A stretch of DNA of 64,000 nucleotides from Leucothrix arctica. Its GTDB lineage: Bacteria; Pseudomonadota; Gammaproteobacteria; Thiotrichales; Thiotrichaceae. Positions 46,156 through 56,401 of the stretch are shown piece by piece; positions within the stretch are counted from its first letter, which is position 1, and each line of letters opens with the position of its first letter. The stretch lies in contig NZ_QGKL01000012.1 of the NCBI RefSeq assembly GCF_003172895.1, positions 124,001-188,000 on the forward strand, given 5' to 3'. The notes below the pieces were generated by a model. The model saw nothing but the letters and a program-made list of their open reading frames with translations. It was not told the DNA's origin and did not search any database. The position numbers and the translations under genes were made by a program.

Positions 46156-46755
46156 ATGACTACCTTTTTCGCAGGCTTTTCCCTCGGTTTATCTCTGATT
46201 CTTGCCATTGGTTCTCAAAATGCTTTTGTTTTAAAACAGGGTATTAAGAGGCAGCATGTATTATTGGTTTGCGCTATCTGCGCAATCTCTGACGCTATTC
46301 TGATTTCATTAGGTATTGCTGGCTTTGGCATGGTTGTCAGTAAATATCCTTCGATAGAAATGTATGCTCGTTACGGTGGTGCGGCATTTCTTCTGGTGTA
46401 TTCATTTTTAAGTTTTAAGTCAGCATTTAGCCAACGACATGCGTTGACAACCGACACTGAAGTACAAAGCTCAGCTTTGAAAATCGCTTCTATTTGCCTT
46501 GCCTTTACTTGGTTAAATCCGCATGTGTACTTGGACACGATGGTGTTGTTGGGGAGTATTTCAACGCAGTATGAAGGTCAGCAGTTGGAGTTCGCTTTGG
46601 GTGCGATTATTGCCTCTTTTACGTTCTTTTTTAGTTTGGGGTATGGGGCTAGATTATTAGCACCAGTGTTTGAAAATCCTAAGGCTTGGCAGGTGTTAGA
46701 GTTTATTGTGGGACTTACTATGTTGATTATTGCTTTGACGCTGTTATTTGGCTAA
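46156..46755 (+). CDS. LysE-family amino acid exporter
   Basis: 199 residues with five or six helices and the family N-terminus FSLGLSLILAIGSQNAFVLKQG. This is the LysE/ArgO type, which exports basic amino acids such as lysine or arginine; ArgO of E. coli is the nearest in style. No adjacent LysR-type regulator was seen. Confidence 0.92.
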   Translation: MTTFFAGFSLGLSLILAIGSQNAFVLKQGIKRQHVLLVCAICAISDAILISLGIAGFGMVVSKYPSIEMYARYGGAAFLLVYSFLSFKSAFSQRHALTTDTEVQSSALKIASICLAFTWLNPHVYLDTMVLLGSISTQYEGQQLEFALGAIIASFTFFFSLGYGARLLAPVFENPKAWQVLEFIVGLTMLIIALTLLFG

Positions 46756-46846
46756 TTGAATGCGATAAGTCACTGTAAATGAAAATCTCTAGATACCCGT
46801 TTCTATATACCAATAAGCCGCCACTGAAAGAGGAGCTACATCTACT

Positions 46847-47512
46847 ATGAAAGCCATCATCTTCGACCTCGACCAAACATTAATAGACCGCACAGAAACT
46901 GTCAGGAAGTTTCTCAATGACCAATACATCCGTTTCGATACCGAGCTTTCATGTAGCCAAGAATCATTCGTCACAACCGTCATGCACAATCAAAAAAACG
47001 GCTACGCGGATAAGCTGATCGCCTACGAAGAGTCAATGCAGGAGCTAACTGAGTCAGTTGAAGCAGAAGCACTATTCACCGACTTCAAGGCAACCTACGG
47101 CCTAGACGGAGTATTGTTCCCGGGTATTAAAGAGATGCTAGCTCAAGTGTCTGAGCACTATGTTTTAGCGATGATTACTAATGGCCGATCAAAAGGTCAG
47201 AATGCAAAGATAGACTCTGAAGGTATCCGACAGTATTTCCAAGTCATCAAAGTGTCAGAGGAAGAGGGTATCAAGAAGCCAAACGAAGAGATCTATCTCA
47301 GGTGTTTAGCGGATTTAGGGTTGTCAGCAGAAGAGTGCATATTCATTGGCGATCATCCCCAGAGCGATGTAGCGACGCCAAAAAAGCTAGGCATGAAAGC
47401 CATTTGGATTAGAAGTGAACATTATGATGAGCCTGAAGAAGCCGATCTAGTGATCGACTGCGCTTCAGACCTCATTGGGCATTTAAACAGTGAGCTTTTC
47501 CTACAAGACTAG
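46847..47512 (+). CDS. HAD-superfamily hydrolase (YjjG-like)
   Basis: 221 residues with FDLDQTL (Asp7, Asp9), a helical cap (about 15-90), MITNGRSKGQ (motif II), KKPNEEIY (motif III) and FIGDHPQSDV (motif IV). The layout matches small nucleotidase-type HAD enzymes. The substrate is unknown. It starts 91 bases after the LysE gene. Confidence 0.88.
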   Translation: MKAIIFDLDQTLIDRTETVRKFLNDQYIRFDTELSCSQESFVTTVMHNQKNGYADKLIAYEESMQELTESVEAEALFTDFKATYGLDGVLFPGIKEMLAQVSEHYVLAMITNGRSKGQNAKIDSEGIRQYFQVIKVSEEEGIKKPNEEIYLRCLADLGLSAEECIFIGDHPQSDVATPKKLGMKAIWIRSEHYDEPEEADLVIDCASDLIGHLNSELFLQD

Positions 47513-47525
47513 TACGTGAAGCGCC

Positions 47526-48044
47526 TTACTTGTAGAACTTGTTGTCGGCATAAATCCAGCCGCCTTCGATCTTGCCTTTGGAGTCATGGTGAGTCCAATG
47601 CAGAACGCCGCCACGGTTGTTCCACTCATAACGTCCACGGATTTTGATCTTATCGCCAACCGACACGGGTGCTCGTGGCGCAAGGTCAATATTGTGAGCG
47701 ACTAACAACGTGACATCAGAAGCCAGTTTAATAAGGAATTTTTGGTGCTGACTGCCCTTAAGATCATCCTTAAGGTTCTTAACCACAGTCCCTTCAGCAG
47801 ACATCCAAAAGCGAGAATGGGTGTTTTCTTTCGCTGAACGAATCTTACTTAATAATGCAGACTGGTTTTCTAAGCTAGGGCCTTTGCCCGACTCTAAATT
47901 AGGTGACGATTTACCACTGTTCGCCTGAGTTGAACCCGACTCTTCGCTGAAAAAATAGTTGTAACCACTCACTAATGCAGCAACCGCTACACCTGCAATA
48001 ATGCGGCTAAATTTATTCATTATTCTACGATTATTAAATTTCAT
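47526..48044 (-). CDS. DUF3465 exported protein
   Basis: 172 residues from the ATG at 48044; a second ATG at 48020 is possible. A hydrophobic N-terminus (about 10-30) suggests export, followed by a Ser/Asn-rich linker and a DUF3465 domain (HDSKGKIEGGWIYADNKFY). The OB-like beta fold may bind nucleic acid or sugar, but function is unknown. The frame is open further upstream inside the GTPase gene; the start chosen leaves no overlap except a few bases near the GTPase stop. Confidence 0.85.
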   Translation of the reverse strand: MKFNNRRIMNKFSRIIAGVAVAALVSGYNYFFSEESGSTQANSGKSSPNLESGKGPSLENQSALLSKIRSAKENTHSRFWMSAEGTVVKNLKDDLKGSQHQKFLIKLASDVTLLVAHNIDLAPRAPVSVGDKIKIRGRYEWNNRGGVLHWTHHDSKGKIEGGWIYADNKFYK

Positions 48045-48048
48045 ATTC

Positions 48049-49425
48049 TTATTTGCCTTGTTTGATGTAGGACATGATTTCTTCTCTCGCTTCTTTAAGT
48101 ATGGAGTCTCTATCCAAACTATCAAGTATCTCGGCAACGGCTAATTTTGGACCACTGTCTCCCCACGACTTTCCTTTTGCCAAATAGGTTTCAGTCGCAC
48201 GACCAATAATCAAGGTGCTATACCACGCGATAGCCCCTTGTGCTGCGCCTGTCAGCACCGTTGACAGTCCAATCGTACCGATTTTTAGAGCTGACGACGC
48301 GATGTTTATCGCCCAAAAAGAGCCATATAATAAAATCATTTGAGCGGCGATACTTTTGATCAATTCACCCGCTTCGGTCTTGCTCATCGGTAAACCATAA
48401 ATGCGAGATAAGTGAACAATTAAACTCACATCAATAGCAGCGGCAGCCACCAAATCAGCAATAGGAATAGGGTTGAGTGCAACCGTCACACCTTTACCCA
48501 TGCAGTACATATTGATGACTTTCGCACCAACCTCTTTACGCACTTCCAACATTCGCTCACCAACTTGCTCGCTGAGTTGGCCTGCAAATAATGAGGCATT
48601 GAGCGCCGATAGTGTCTTACCTTCTGCTTCTATCACATCCCACAAGCGTGATTTTAGGCTGATAATGTCAGCAGGGCGTTGGCGCGTCGATTCTTGCTCA
48701 TTACCAAACTCATCTTCACGAATGATGATTTGCTTAGCAGGAGAGGCAGCAGTAAATACAATATTTTCAGGTGCAACAATCCCCGTGACACGATCACGAA
48801 TGATAGTGCGTAGTTGCAGTAGTTCTTCTTCGTTATATTGATCAGATTTATTCACGACTAAGATAATCGGGCGTTTTGCATCAGCGACGGTTTTCAGAGC
48901 CGTTAGCTCAATATCGGTTAAATCACTATCGATCACAAACAACAATAAATCAGCACGGCCAGCGACTTCATGAGCCAGTGCTTCACGTTGTTCACCGTCA
49001 ATTTCATTGATGCCGGGTGTATCAATTAAAAACACACCGCCCGCATCGACTTCTTTCCACGCTTCCATGTCGGCGCTTTTAGTCTCACCATGCAGCAAGC
49101 TAACGCTGAACACCTGTTTACCCATTAACGCATTAAGCACCGATGACTTGCCCACACTCACGCGGCCAAACACGGCAATATGCAGTTGGCCTTGTTCAAG
49201 CTTGTCGAGCATCTTTTGAATAGCACTATAGTCACTTTTCAAACCCTGGCGAACTGAGTCAGGTACGCGCTTATCGTTGAGTAGCTGGTGAAGGCTTTGC
49301 TTGGCTAAGTTTAGGTGTGAATCACCCGCAGAGTGTGTGCTTGGCTGGTCAACGTCATCATTGGTCTTTTCGTTGGTCGAAAACCAGTTTGGCAAATAGC
49401 TTTGCGCGCGAGTCCAGATTTTCAC
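48049..49425 (-). CDS. Membrane-associated GTPase with DUF697 domain
   Basis: 458 residues from a GTG at 49425 with AAGGAG seven bases upstream, so the start is well supported. GTPase motifs are GRVSVGKS (87-94), DTPG (G3) and NKSD (G4). The C-terminal half has DUF697-like hydrophobic helices (about 320-420). It overlaps the upstream GTPase gene by 68 bases in another frame. It probably forms a pair with that protein at the membrane; role unknown. Confidence 0.92.
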   Translation of the reverse strand: MKIWTRAQSYLPNWFSTNEKTNDDVDQPSTHSAGDSHLNLAKQSLHQLLNDKRVPDSVRQGLKSDYSAIQKMLDKLEQGQLHIAVFGRVSVGKSSVLNALMGKQVFSVSLLHGETKSADMEAWKEVDAGGVFLIDTPGINEIDGEQREALAHEVAGRADLLLFVIDSDLTDIELTALKTVADAKRPIILVVNKSDQYNEEELLQLRTIIRDRVTGIVAPENIVFTAASPAKQIIIREDEFGNEQESTRQRPADIISLKSRLWDVIEAEGKTLSALNASLFAGQLSEQVGERMLEVRKEVGAKVINMYCMGKGVTVALNPIPIADLVAAAAIDVSLIVHLSRIYGLPMSKTEAGELIKSIAAQMILLYGSFWAINIASSALKIGTIGLSTVLTGAAQGAIAWYSTLIIGRATETYLAKGKSWGDSGPKLAVAEILDSLDRDSILKEAREEIMSYIKQGK

Positions 49426-50848
49426 TCAACATCTCCTTAAAGGTTATAGCAGCAGGTGCTGCGCGTAACTGACCACGTTGTTCTAGGGTTTTCTTCACTG
49501 AGTTACCCAGTGCATCAAAAATCATTCCGTACGCCACTGCGTGAACTAAGCCACCAGCAACCGTCCCAATACCGGGAAATGCTTTTAAACCGTTACCTGC
49601 CACCGCCAATATCAGCGGTATGCTTTTCTTCATTTGGCCTTGGCTAAAGTCTAAAAACTTATCAATATCTAATTGTTTAACTGGCGAGTCGTATAGTGCA
49701 CATAGGTCTTTCACCATACGTGTGCCTAAATAACCTTGCACCACGATATCAGCCCCAGGACTCACCGAAGCCATTGCGCCAACGATCGCTTTTTTAGTCG
49801 AACTTTTGATAATCCGGTCAGCTTCAAGCTGTCGGTAATCTGCTTTCTCTGCATCTAGTTTTTGTTTCACCAAAACAAACACCGACGCATCCCGTAGCTT
49901 TTCTAATAATTCACTGTGGCCATCAATCTCTCGTTGCAGTGCATCTGCAAGTTCATTGATATGAGTTTTTCTAGGGCGAATAAACGGTGTTTCGTTACCT
50001 TCCTTATCTATTCGAATAACTTCTTCTTCTCCGCCTGACTGTACAAACACCAAACGTGCTTTGTGTTTATAGCCTTCAACCGTTGCCATTCGTTCTGCAA
50101 AGCGTTGTTTCAGTAAGTCTTTTTCTTCGTCGTCATAACGATCGCTTTTGTTCAGTGTAACAATCAGTGGTTTACCAAAGCTGAGCAACTCTTGAATGTC
50201 ATCAAATTGTGTTCGAGACAAGTCAGAGTCAGTCACGTAAATAACGACTTGAGCACGCACCGCTTCATCACTTGCCAACTCATCCAACGTACCACTCGCT
50301 TCATTTCGACCGGGTAAGTCGGTTAGCACGAGTTGATCACCTGAGCTAGATTTCCACGTGTATTGAGAAATGTGCTGCGTCGAGCCACCACGTACATTGA
50401 TGTCGATATCAGCATCAGGGAGTAGTGTTTTAATAATCGAACTTTTACCGGTACTCACGTTGCCGAAGAGCGAGACATAGATCGTTCCAGTATCTTTACG
50501 TGCTTGAAGCGTTTCTAGTTCTCGTCTTAGCTCACGAGTGTCCATGCCGACTTTCTCAGCATGGTCGATTTCGGACAACACACTTTCTTCGGTGATTTCA
50601 TTATTGTTGTCATCTAGGGCATATTTTGACGGCTTGAGTAAGCTATAAATTAACCAAATAGTTCCCACGATAAAGGCTGCGATAAGCCCCATGTAGGTAT
50701 AGAAAATACCTTCGGGCAGTAGCTGCATGCGCGCCCAAATATCAAGGATGCTCCGCGTTGCAAAAAATATAAACAGCAACAATAAGAAGGCTGATATGGC
50801 AACAACGACGGCCAGTATTCGCTTGAATGTAGATCCCGCTTTATTCAT
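49358..50848 (-). CDS. Membrane GTPase with DUF697-like C-terminus
   Basis: 496 residues with two N-terminal helices (about 12-32 and 52-72), a cytosolic GTPase domain with GNVSTGKS (129-136), DLPG and NKSD, then a C-terminal DUF697-like helical region. It resembles the partner encoded downstream, with the N-terminal anchor added, so the two look like diverged paralogues. Heteromeric assembly at the inner membrane is plausible, by analogy with paired membrane GTPases. Confidence 0.9.
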   Translation of the reverse strand: MNKAGSTFKRILAVVVAISAFLLLLFIFFATRSILDIWARMQLLPEGIFYTYMGLIAAFIVGTIWLIYSLLKPSKYALDDNNNEITEESVLSEIDHAEKVGMDTRELRRELETLQARKDTGTIYVSLFGNVSTGKSSIIKTLLPDADIDINVRGGSTQHISQYTWKSSSGDQLVLTDLPGRNEASGTLDELASDEAVRAQVVIYVTDSDLSRTQFDDIQELLSFGKPLIVTLNKSDRYDDEEKDLLKQRFAERMATVEGYKHKARLVFVQSGGEEEVIRIDKEGNETPFIRPRKTHINELADALQREIDGHSELLEKLRDASVFVLVKQKLDAEKADYRQLEADRIIKSSTKKAIVGAMASVSPGADIVVQGYLGTRMVKDLCALYDSPVKQLDIDKFLDFSQGQMKKSIPLILAVAGNGLKAFPGIGTVAGGLVHAVAYGMIFDALGNSVKKTLEQRGQLRAAPAAITFKEMLSENLDSRAKLFAKLVFDQRKDQ

Positions 50849-51330
50849 GAGACTAGTCAGTGATTATTATGATTGTTTCCGAGTTTATCATGAGCTAGTA
50901 AAAGCTTAACTCTAATTTGTTCACTTTAAATAATAGCGATCATAACGACCGTTGGTCGTTTCGTTGTGTCCAATAATCATACTTAACAAGGATGGGCGGT
51001 AGAAGTTAGATAGATTGCAACCGTACGCAACAGATGCCCAACGGGTCTAGTTTACTAGGCGTCAGAGCTGAATTTATCTACCCCAATAGATTAGGTTTAC
51101 AGTTCAATCTGAAGCGTACACATTGCTTTGCACTGTAGCTATGACAAGGTCCCCATTTTGCATGAGAGTTTGTCGAAACAGTGTTGACCGTGCCCGAGGA
51201 TACATACCACTCATGGCTGCGGTTACCTTCTTGGTGAGTCTGGCGTTTTAGGCAAAAATAATTCATAAATATAGAACTATTTCGCTGGATTTACCGGGAT
51301 TTATAACCTCAACTAGGCGTTGAGTGAGTC
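50849..51330. other. Intergenic stretch of about 480 bases
   Basis: No convincing gene. A short palindrome AACGACC-GTT-GGTCGTT lies at 50944-50960, about 95 bases upstream of the GTPase start. A 62-codon frame on the reverse strand (51078-51266) has no ribosome binding site and no family resemblance. Confidence 0.55.
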
Positions 51331-52644
51331 TTACAGTTTGCCGCTACTCTTAATATTCAAATAGCTATTAATGAGGGACACGCCTAGTTGTTGTGGTGCC
51401 ACGTCTACGGCGATCACACCTTGATTGGTTAACGCATCAAATGACGCTTTACGTTGTTGTAAATAATGATGCGTTGCAGCGGTGTTAAGTGCGCTATTAA
51501 TCTCTGTCGGTGTTTCTTCAAGAACCTGATCAAGTTTTTGCTCGCGTAAACTGGCGAGTAATACTAAGTGACGTTTACGAAGTATGCCGACCGCCGCTTT
51601 CAGTTCTGCACTGTCTTCGTCTCTAACGTTAGTTAGAATGATGATTAATGCGCGTTTCTTGTGACGCGTCAGAAGGTCACTGGCGGCTTTTATGTAATCA
51701 GGAGCATCCGTAGTCGGTTGCAAGTCATACACCGTATTGAGCAGGTTCTGAATGGTGTGGTAGCCTTTTTTAGGGGCTATCCAGCGTTGACTACCGGCAA
51801 AAGTACTTAAACCTACGGCATCACCTTGTCGCAATGCTACATAAGACAGTACTAGTAAGGCATTCAAGGTGTGATCAAAGTGAGATAGTTCATCATCACG
51901 TGCGCGCATTCGGTGACCGCTATCCAACATGAATATGACTTCCTGATCTCGCTCATCTTGGTATTCACGAGAGATCACTTTGCCTAGTCGGGACGTGGCT
52001 TTCCAATCAATCTGTCGAACGCTATCACCCTCACGATATTCACGTAATTGGTGAAAGTCTTGCCCTTGTCCACGCCTTGGTTTTTTGATGATACCCATCT
52101 GACTTAAATGATTATCAGTCGCCAATAATGCAAGGTGCGAGATAGCCGCAAAGTTGGGGTAAATGTGGACTTCATTGGTCAGCGATAATCGATAGTCACG
52201 TAACCAAAAATTCCAACGAGAATACAAACGGAACTGCACACCACGAAATAGGGCTTTACCACGTTCGGTTGCTGTGACTTGGTATTGTAGCTCTGCCGTT
52301 TGGTCTGGCGCTAAACTCAGATGTACAGGTAAGCCCGTGGCTTCAACTTGAATAGGGAAGTGGTCATACACATCTAAGGTGCATGCATAGCGTGAGGTGT
52401 TGGTTAGCTTGAGACCAACATCGCGCTTTACGCCAAGAGGAAAAGAGCTATGAACGTCACGTTCAGCCTCTGGTATTGCTCGTCGATACAACAGAAATAA
52501 ATCCAGTAGCACGACGATACCCGCGATCACCAATGCGCCTTTCCACAACATAATCAGGCTTGGAACAAAGCTCGCAATGAACGCCAGCACAGCCAAAGCC
52601 GCTAGGAGTTTATAGAGTGATTTACCGGGGATGGGCAAGTTCAT
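51331..52644 (-). CDS. DUF58 protein
   Basis: 437 residues with two N-terminal helices and a von Willebrand-like DUF58 domain: GQDFHQLREYREGDSVRQIDWKATSR is the diagnostic region and FMLDSGHRM the metal-site-like part. DUF58 proteins pair with MoxR ATPases and are thought to act in envelope protein assembly or stress. It lies 6 bases after the MoxR gene and is the last gene of the operon. Confidence 0.95.
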   Translation of the reverse strand: MNLPIPGKSLYKLLAALAVLAFIASFVPSLIMLWKGALVIAGIVVLLDLFLLYRRAIPEAERDVHSSFPLGVKRDVGLKLTNTSRYACTLDVYDHFPIQVEATGLPVHLSLAPDQTAELQYQVTATERGKALFRGVQFRLYSRWNFWLRDYRLSLTNEVHIYPNFAAISHLALLATDNHLSQMGIIKKPRRGQGQDFHQLREYREGDSVRQIDWKATSRLGKVISREYQDERDQEVIFMLDSGHRMRARDDELSHFDHTLNALLVLSYVALRQGDAVGLSTFAGSQRWIAPKKGYHTIQNLLNTVYDLQPTTDAPDYIKAASDLLTRHKKRALIIILTNVRDEDSAELKAAVGILRKRHLVLLASLREQKLDQVLEETPTEINSALNTAATHHYLQQRKASFDALTNQGVIAVDVAPQQLGVSLINSYLNIKSSGKL

Positions 52645-52650
52645 AAGTGC

Positions 52651-53616
52651 TTATTGTCTCGGCGCGTCGATGCTGTTGATCACCGATGTCAAAATTTGAT
52701 CGGTCGAATAACCTTCAAGTTCCATCTCAGGTGCTAGCGCAACACGGTGGCGTAATACGGGCAGCGCAATCGCTTTAATATCATCTGGCGTAATGAAGTC
52801 TCGAAGGTTAATCATCGCCTCAGCACGTGCCGCACGAATTAATGAAATACTGCCACGAGGGCCCGCGCCAATACTCAAACCCTGCCATGTGCGGGTTGCT
52901 CGAACGAGGTTAACGGCATAGTCGATAACTTGCTGATCTGCTCTAATCTCAGCAGCAGCGGCTTGAAGCGCCAAGATGTCAGCAGGTGATGCCACCGCTT
53001 TGACTCGCGATAAATTCAGCTGGTCGCCTGTTTGTTTATTGGTGACCGCTGCAACCATGAGGCTTTCCTCATCGGTGCTAGGGTACTCCATGAAGACTTT
53101 CAGTAAGAATCGATCTAACTGAGCTTCTGGGAGCGGGTATGTTCCTTCTTGTTCTAGCGGGTTTTGTGTCGCTAGAGTCATGAAGGGTAATGGCACGGGG
53201 TGAGATTCACCTTCGATGGTAACCTGACGCTCCTGCATCACTTCTAGTAGTGCTGACTGGGTCTTGGCAGGCGCACGGTTAATTTCATCGGCTAATAACA
53301 AGTTGGTAAATACTGGGCCGCGACGTAAGTTGAACTCATTCGTTTTTAAGTCAACAAGTGTATGACCCGTTACGTCAGCTGGCATCAAGTCGGGGGTGAA
53401 CTGAATACGAGAAAATTCACCTTCAAAGGTTTTTGCTAAAGCACGCACCAACAGTGTTTTACCCAAACCTGGCACACCTTCAATGAGAACGTTTCCGCCT
53501 GCAATCAATGCAATCAGTGTTTGGTGAATCACGTCTTCTTGGCCGATGACGGCATGACTGATTTCTGTTTTTATCGCAGTGACTAACTCACTGACTTGTT
53601 CAATTTGCATGCTCAT
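52651..53616 (-). CDS. MoxR-family AAA+ ATPase
   Basis: 321 residues with Walker A GVPGLGKT, Walker B-like LLADEINRAP, sensor LATQNPLEQEGTYPLPEAQLDRF and the usual C-terminal lid. MoxR ATPases work as chaperones for DUF58-type partners. It overlaps the DUF4350 gene by four bases (ATGA), so translation is coupled. Confidence 0.97.
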   Translation of the reverse strand: MSMQIEQVSELVTAIKTEISHAVIGQEDVIHQTLIALIAGGNVLIEGVPGLGKTLLVRALAKTFEGEFSRIQFTPDLMPADVTGHTLVDLKTNEFNLRRGPVFTNLLLADEINRAPAKTQSALLEVMQERQVTIEGESHPVPLPFMTLATQNPLEQEGTYPLPEAQLDRFLLKVFMEYPSTDEESLMVAAVTNKQTGDQLNLSRVKAVASPADILALQAAAAEIRADQQVIDYAVNLVRATRTWQGLSIGAGPRGSISLIRAARAEAMINLRDFITPDDIKAIALPVLRHRVALAPEMELEGYSTDQILTSVINSIDAPRQ

Positions 53617-54842
53617 ACATTAGTCCTGATGTATTCGAGTTGTTTAATCGTCTCGGTAAAGTCGTAAGGGCTATTACTGATATTGCCGTGTAGCGTTTGG
53701 AACACTTGTTTAGTGTCGAGCGTCAGTCTTTTGGCAACCGCTTCAGCTTGTTGGTCTTTAGTTAAACTCTGCCAGCCGGGTATGCGTCGACTTAAGCGTT
53801 GGTTAGTGGCAGTGCGAGTACTATTAATCAGTGTGTCGCCTTGCTTATGCTTCCAGTAGTACGCTCCGCTGGCCGTGATGTGTTCCATGAGGTGACGGCG
53901 GTCTTCATCTTCTTTAGGAATAAGCGGACCAAAGCGTCGAGATGTACGTAATCCCCAGACCACGAGTAGCGCAGTCAGCATGAGGATAAATGCCCAGAAC
54001 TTTTTCCATATTAGGCTTAATAAGCTAGGCGACTCATCTGAGTGGATTAACCATACCTCATCTGGGCTGGATAGTTCTGTCGCGTTACGATGTACCAAGT
54101 ACCATAAAATTTCTGCATGATCGAAGTCGTAAAGCGTTCGATATTCCATGAAGTGAAGTTGCGATACTAAGGTGACTAAACCTGCACCAACGCCTTGTCT
54201 AATAATGAAGTTTTTATTATCGAGCTGCACTTTTTCAATCTGCACAGACTCGTTATCATCATCTAGAATGATGGCATGAAAGTGATCTTCAGCAATCTCA
54301 AGTGGCCTAGTGGCATTGGGTAATTGAATCTTCCTAGGCTTACCGTCTTCAAACTCAATATGATCATCGCTATCAATGTGAACTTTAATCGCATTTTGAA
54401 TAGGATCGGCACTGACGGTGGGGGGCGCATCACGATTGTCATTACTAGTTTCGTCGACCAGTGCTTCATCGAACTCATAGTAACTTTCTTGCCATGCTTC
54501 TGTGCTTGGTATGATTAGGTGACCACCTTGCTCAACCCATGCAAGAAGCTCATCGACTCTTTGTTCGCTCAAACTATAACGCGAAGCAGTCAATAAAATG
54601 ACACTGTTGGTACTTGGTAGTTCAACGAGGCTGTGCAAGCTTTCTAAAGACTGAGTGGGAATACCCATGCGCTTAAGAAACAATCGACTGGCAAATAAGG
54701 GGTTACTCTTAGCTTCTCCAGTTAGCGGCTTCCAACCACTTTCTTCCACGCGCTCGTAGAGGTGAAAAAAGCCAAAAGTGAGTAAGCTGATAAGAGTAAC
54801 AATGACGAGTGCAGGCACTGCACCGCGGGCGTTTATTTTCAT
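53613..54842 (-). CDS. DUF4350 membrane protein
   Basis: 409 residues with an N-terminal helix and another near 290. The region NPLFASRLFLKRMGIPTQSL, followed by LLTASRYSLSEQRVDELLAWVEQGGHLI, matches DUF4350, which resembles a GATase-like domain. Overlaps both neighbours by four bases. Function unknown; its place is fixed in MoxR operons. Confidence 0.9.
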   Translation of the reverse strand: MKINARGAVPALVIVTLISLLTFGFFHLYERVEESGWKPLTGEAKSNPLFASRLFLKRMGIPTQSLESLHSLVELPSTNSVILLTASRYSLSEQRVDELLAWVEQGGHLIIPSTEAWQESYYEFDEALVDETSNDNRDAPPTVSADPIQNAIKVHIDSDDHIEFEDGKPRKIQLPNATRPLEIAEDHFHAIILDDDNESVQIEKVQLDNKNFIIRQGVGAGLVTLVSQLHFMEYRTLYDFDHAEILWYLVHRNATELSSPDEVWLIHSDESPSLLSLIWKKFWAFILMLTALLVVWGLRTSRRFGPLIPKEDEDRRHLMEHITASGAYYWKHKQGDTLINSTRTATNQRLSRRIPGWQSLTKDQQAEAVAKRLTLDTKQVFQTLHGNISNSPYDFTETIKQLEYIRTNV

Positions 54843-56401
54843 TGTTCCGCCTCTGCTGCTACCGCAAAGTCACTGCTCCAATGATCAAGTAGGTACGTTA
54901 TCTGTTCATCGCTAGGTGTTTTGTGTGCATAAGCAATCGCGACCCAGTGTCGGGTCAGGTCGGCTAAATATCGGTATCTTGGAGTAGTAATTGCTGGGCG
55001 ACTTAGCCTAAGAATATCACCTTCAGTATGGTTGTGTTCGAGTGCTAACTGATCGTCATTGATCAGCTTAACGAGTGCCCCACGATATAATACGCTGAGT
55101 GCTTCTCGATGCTTACTGTCATTCCAAAGTGACTTGGCTGCCGTTGGAATATCAGTGGGCAATGACTCTTTTCTTACATCCATACCAAATAAAATGTCAG
55201 GTCGCTCTACGCCTTCTTTTTCGGGCACTCTGACCAGTAAAGGTAACCAGTGTTTACGGAAAATATAAAGCGCAATAATAGCGGCTCCCACTAACAGCCA
55301 TAAGCTGTATTCAAGCAGGCTAGCAATGATTAGCCCAAGCGAGACGAGCCAGCTTGGTGGGTCTATTTCATTCTTTTCTTTTTCTTCACTTTTATCTTTT
55401 AAACGCCACTTAGGTGTCATTTTTTCAAAAGCTAGGTCAGGTTGTAACATGACTTCTTCGATGATGCTTTTTGACTTATCCCCAGCCAGACGTGACTCTG
55501 ATAATTGTTCGGTAACGACTACGTTACTAAGTGGTACTTCCTCTGCGTAACTAGGTTGTTGCAGGGTGCTTAAGCCAAGTGCCGAGGCTAGTACTATTGC
55601 CGCTAGCGTACTTAGTTTTTTATCGGGCAAGGTCTTATCCAACAAGCTAAAGCGATTAGCCATTTTTCTAAAGTTTATTTCTATATCCCACGCTTCAAGC
55701 TGTGTACGACGGTTGATGTACATGGCGAAGCTAGCTGCGATATAAAACGGCTCTAAAAATACCATCACAAGCACGAAACCAGTGACCGCAATAATTTCAA
55801 CGGAATAGCCAATGCTGTCGAGCCGATTAGAAAAGATTCGCTCACCTAAATCAGCGGATATTTCAGAGGGGATAAACAACCAGATCAGCATAAAGAAAGA
55901 CAGGGTGAGTATGAACTGGAAGGAAAATATTGCGATATTGAGCCAAATAGCCACGGTATGCACATTATTAAGCAGTAGCTGCTGTCGCTGTTTTCTTGGC
56001 GTGCTTCGTAGTTGTTCTAGTTGCCAAATAGGGAGCAGAAAACCTCGACTCATCGAGAACCGTCGCCATGTTAGTTCGCTGAATAAACCGGTTTTAGTCA
56101 TTAGAGTCGGTAATTCTCTAAGGGCTGAGGCGTATTCGACGGTGTCACCGAATAACTTGCGGCTAATAATATGCAAAATTAGGCGGTGATAAAGTGGCTT
56201 CAACCACCATAAAATAATCAAGCTAACCCAGTAATAGTCATAAGGAATGACGATCAGTAGTAGCGTAATGAGAGTCAGTAATAATAGGGCTAACGGTGTG
56301 TAAATGAGTAGCCACCACTCACGCACCATAGCAAAGCCAAGGTCAATCGCTTCCCAAGGTGTACGAGAACGAATGTTAGCGGTAATGGACTCAAGCTGCA
56401 T
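54839..56401 (-). CDS. DUF4129-containing membrane protein
   Basis: 520 residues from the ATG at 56401, preferred because GAGG lies eight bases upstream; the open frame extends 7 codons further. Several helices in residues 25-260, another near 380, and a C-terminal DUF4129 (EALSVLYRGALVKLINDDQL, HTEGDILRL). The domain is common in MoxR operons and transglutaminase-like proteins. It overlaps the SpoIIM gene by 11 bases. Confidence 0.88.
   Translation of the reverse strand: MQLESITANIRSRTPWEAIDLGFAMVREWWLLIYTPLALLLLTLITLLLIVIPYDYYWVSLIILWWLKPLYHRLILHIISRKLFGDTVEYASALRELPTLMTKTGLFSELTWRRFSMSRGFLLPIWQLEQLRSTPRKQRQQLLLNNVHTVAIWLNIAIFSFQFILTLSFFMLIWLFIPSEISADLGERIFSNRLDSIGYSVEIIAVTGFVLVMVFLEPFYIAASFAMYINRRTQLEAWDIEINFRKMANRFSLLDKTLPDKKLSTLAAIVLASALGLSTLQQPSYAEEVPLSNVVVTEQLSESRLAGDKSKSIIEEVMLQPDLAFEKMTPKWRLKDKSEEKEKNEIDPPSWLVSLGLIIASLLEYSLWLLVGAAIIALYIFRKHWLPLLVRVPEKEGVERPDILFGMDVRKESLPTDIPTAAKSLWNDSKHREALSVLYRGALVKLINDDQLALEHNHTEGDILRLSRPAITTPRYRYLADLTRHWVAIAYAHKTPSDEQITYLLDHWSSDFAVAAEAEQ

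Noticed and set aside
51078-51266. 62-codon Cys-containing reverse-strand frame
   Set aside because: No ribosome binding site, no homologous pattern recognised; could be a remnant but unsupported.
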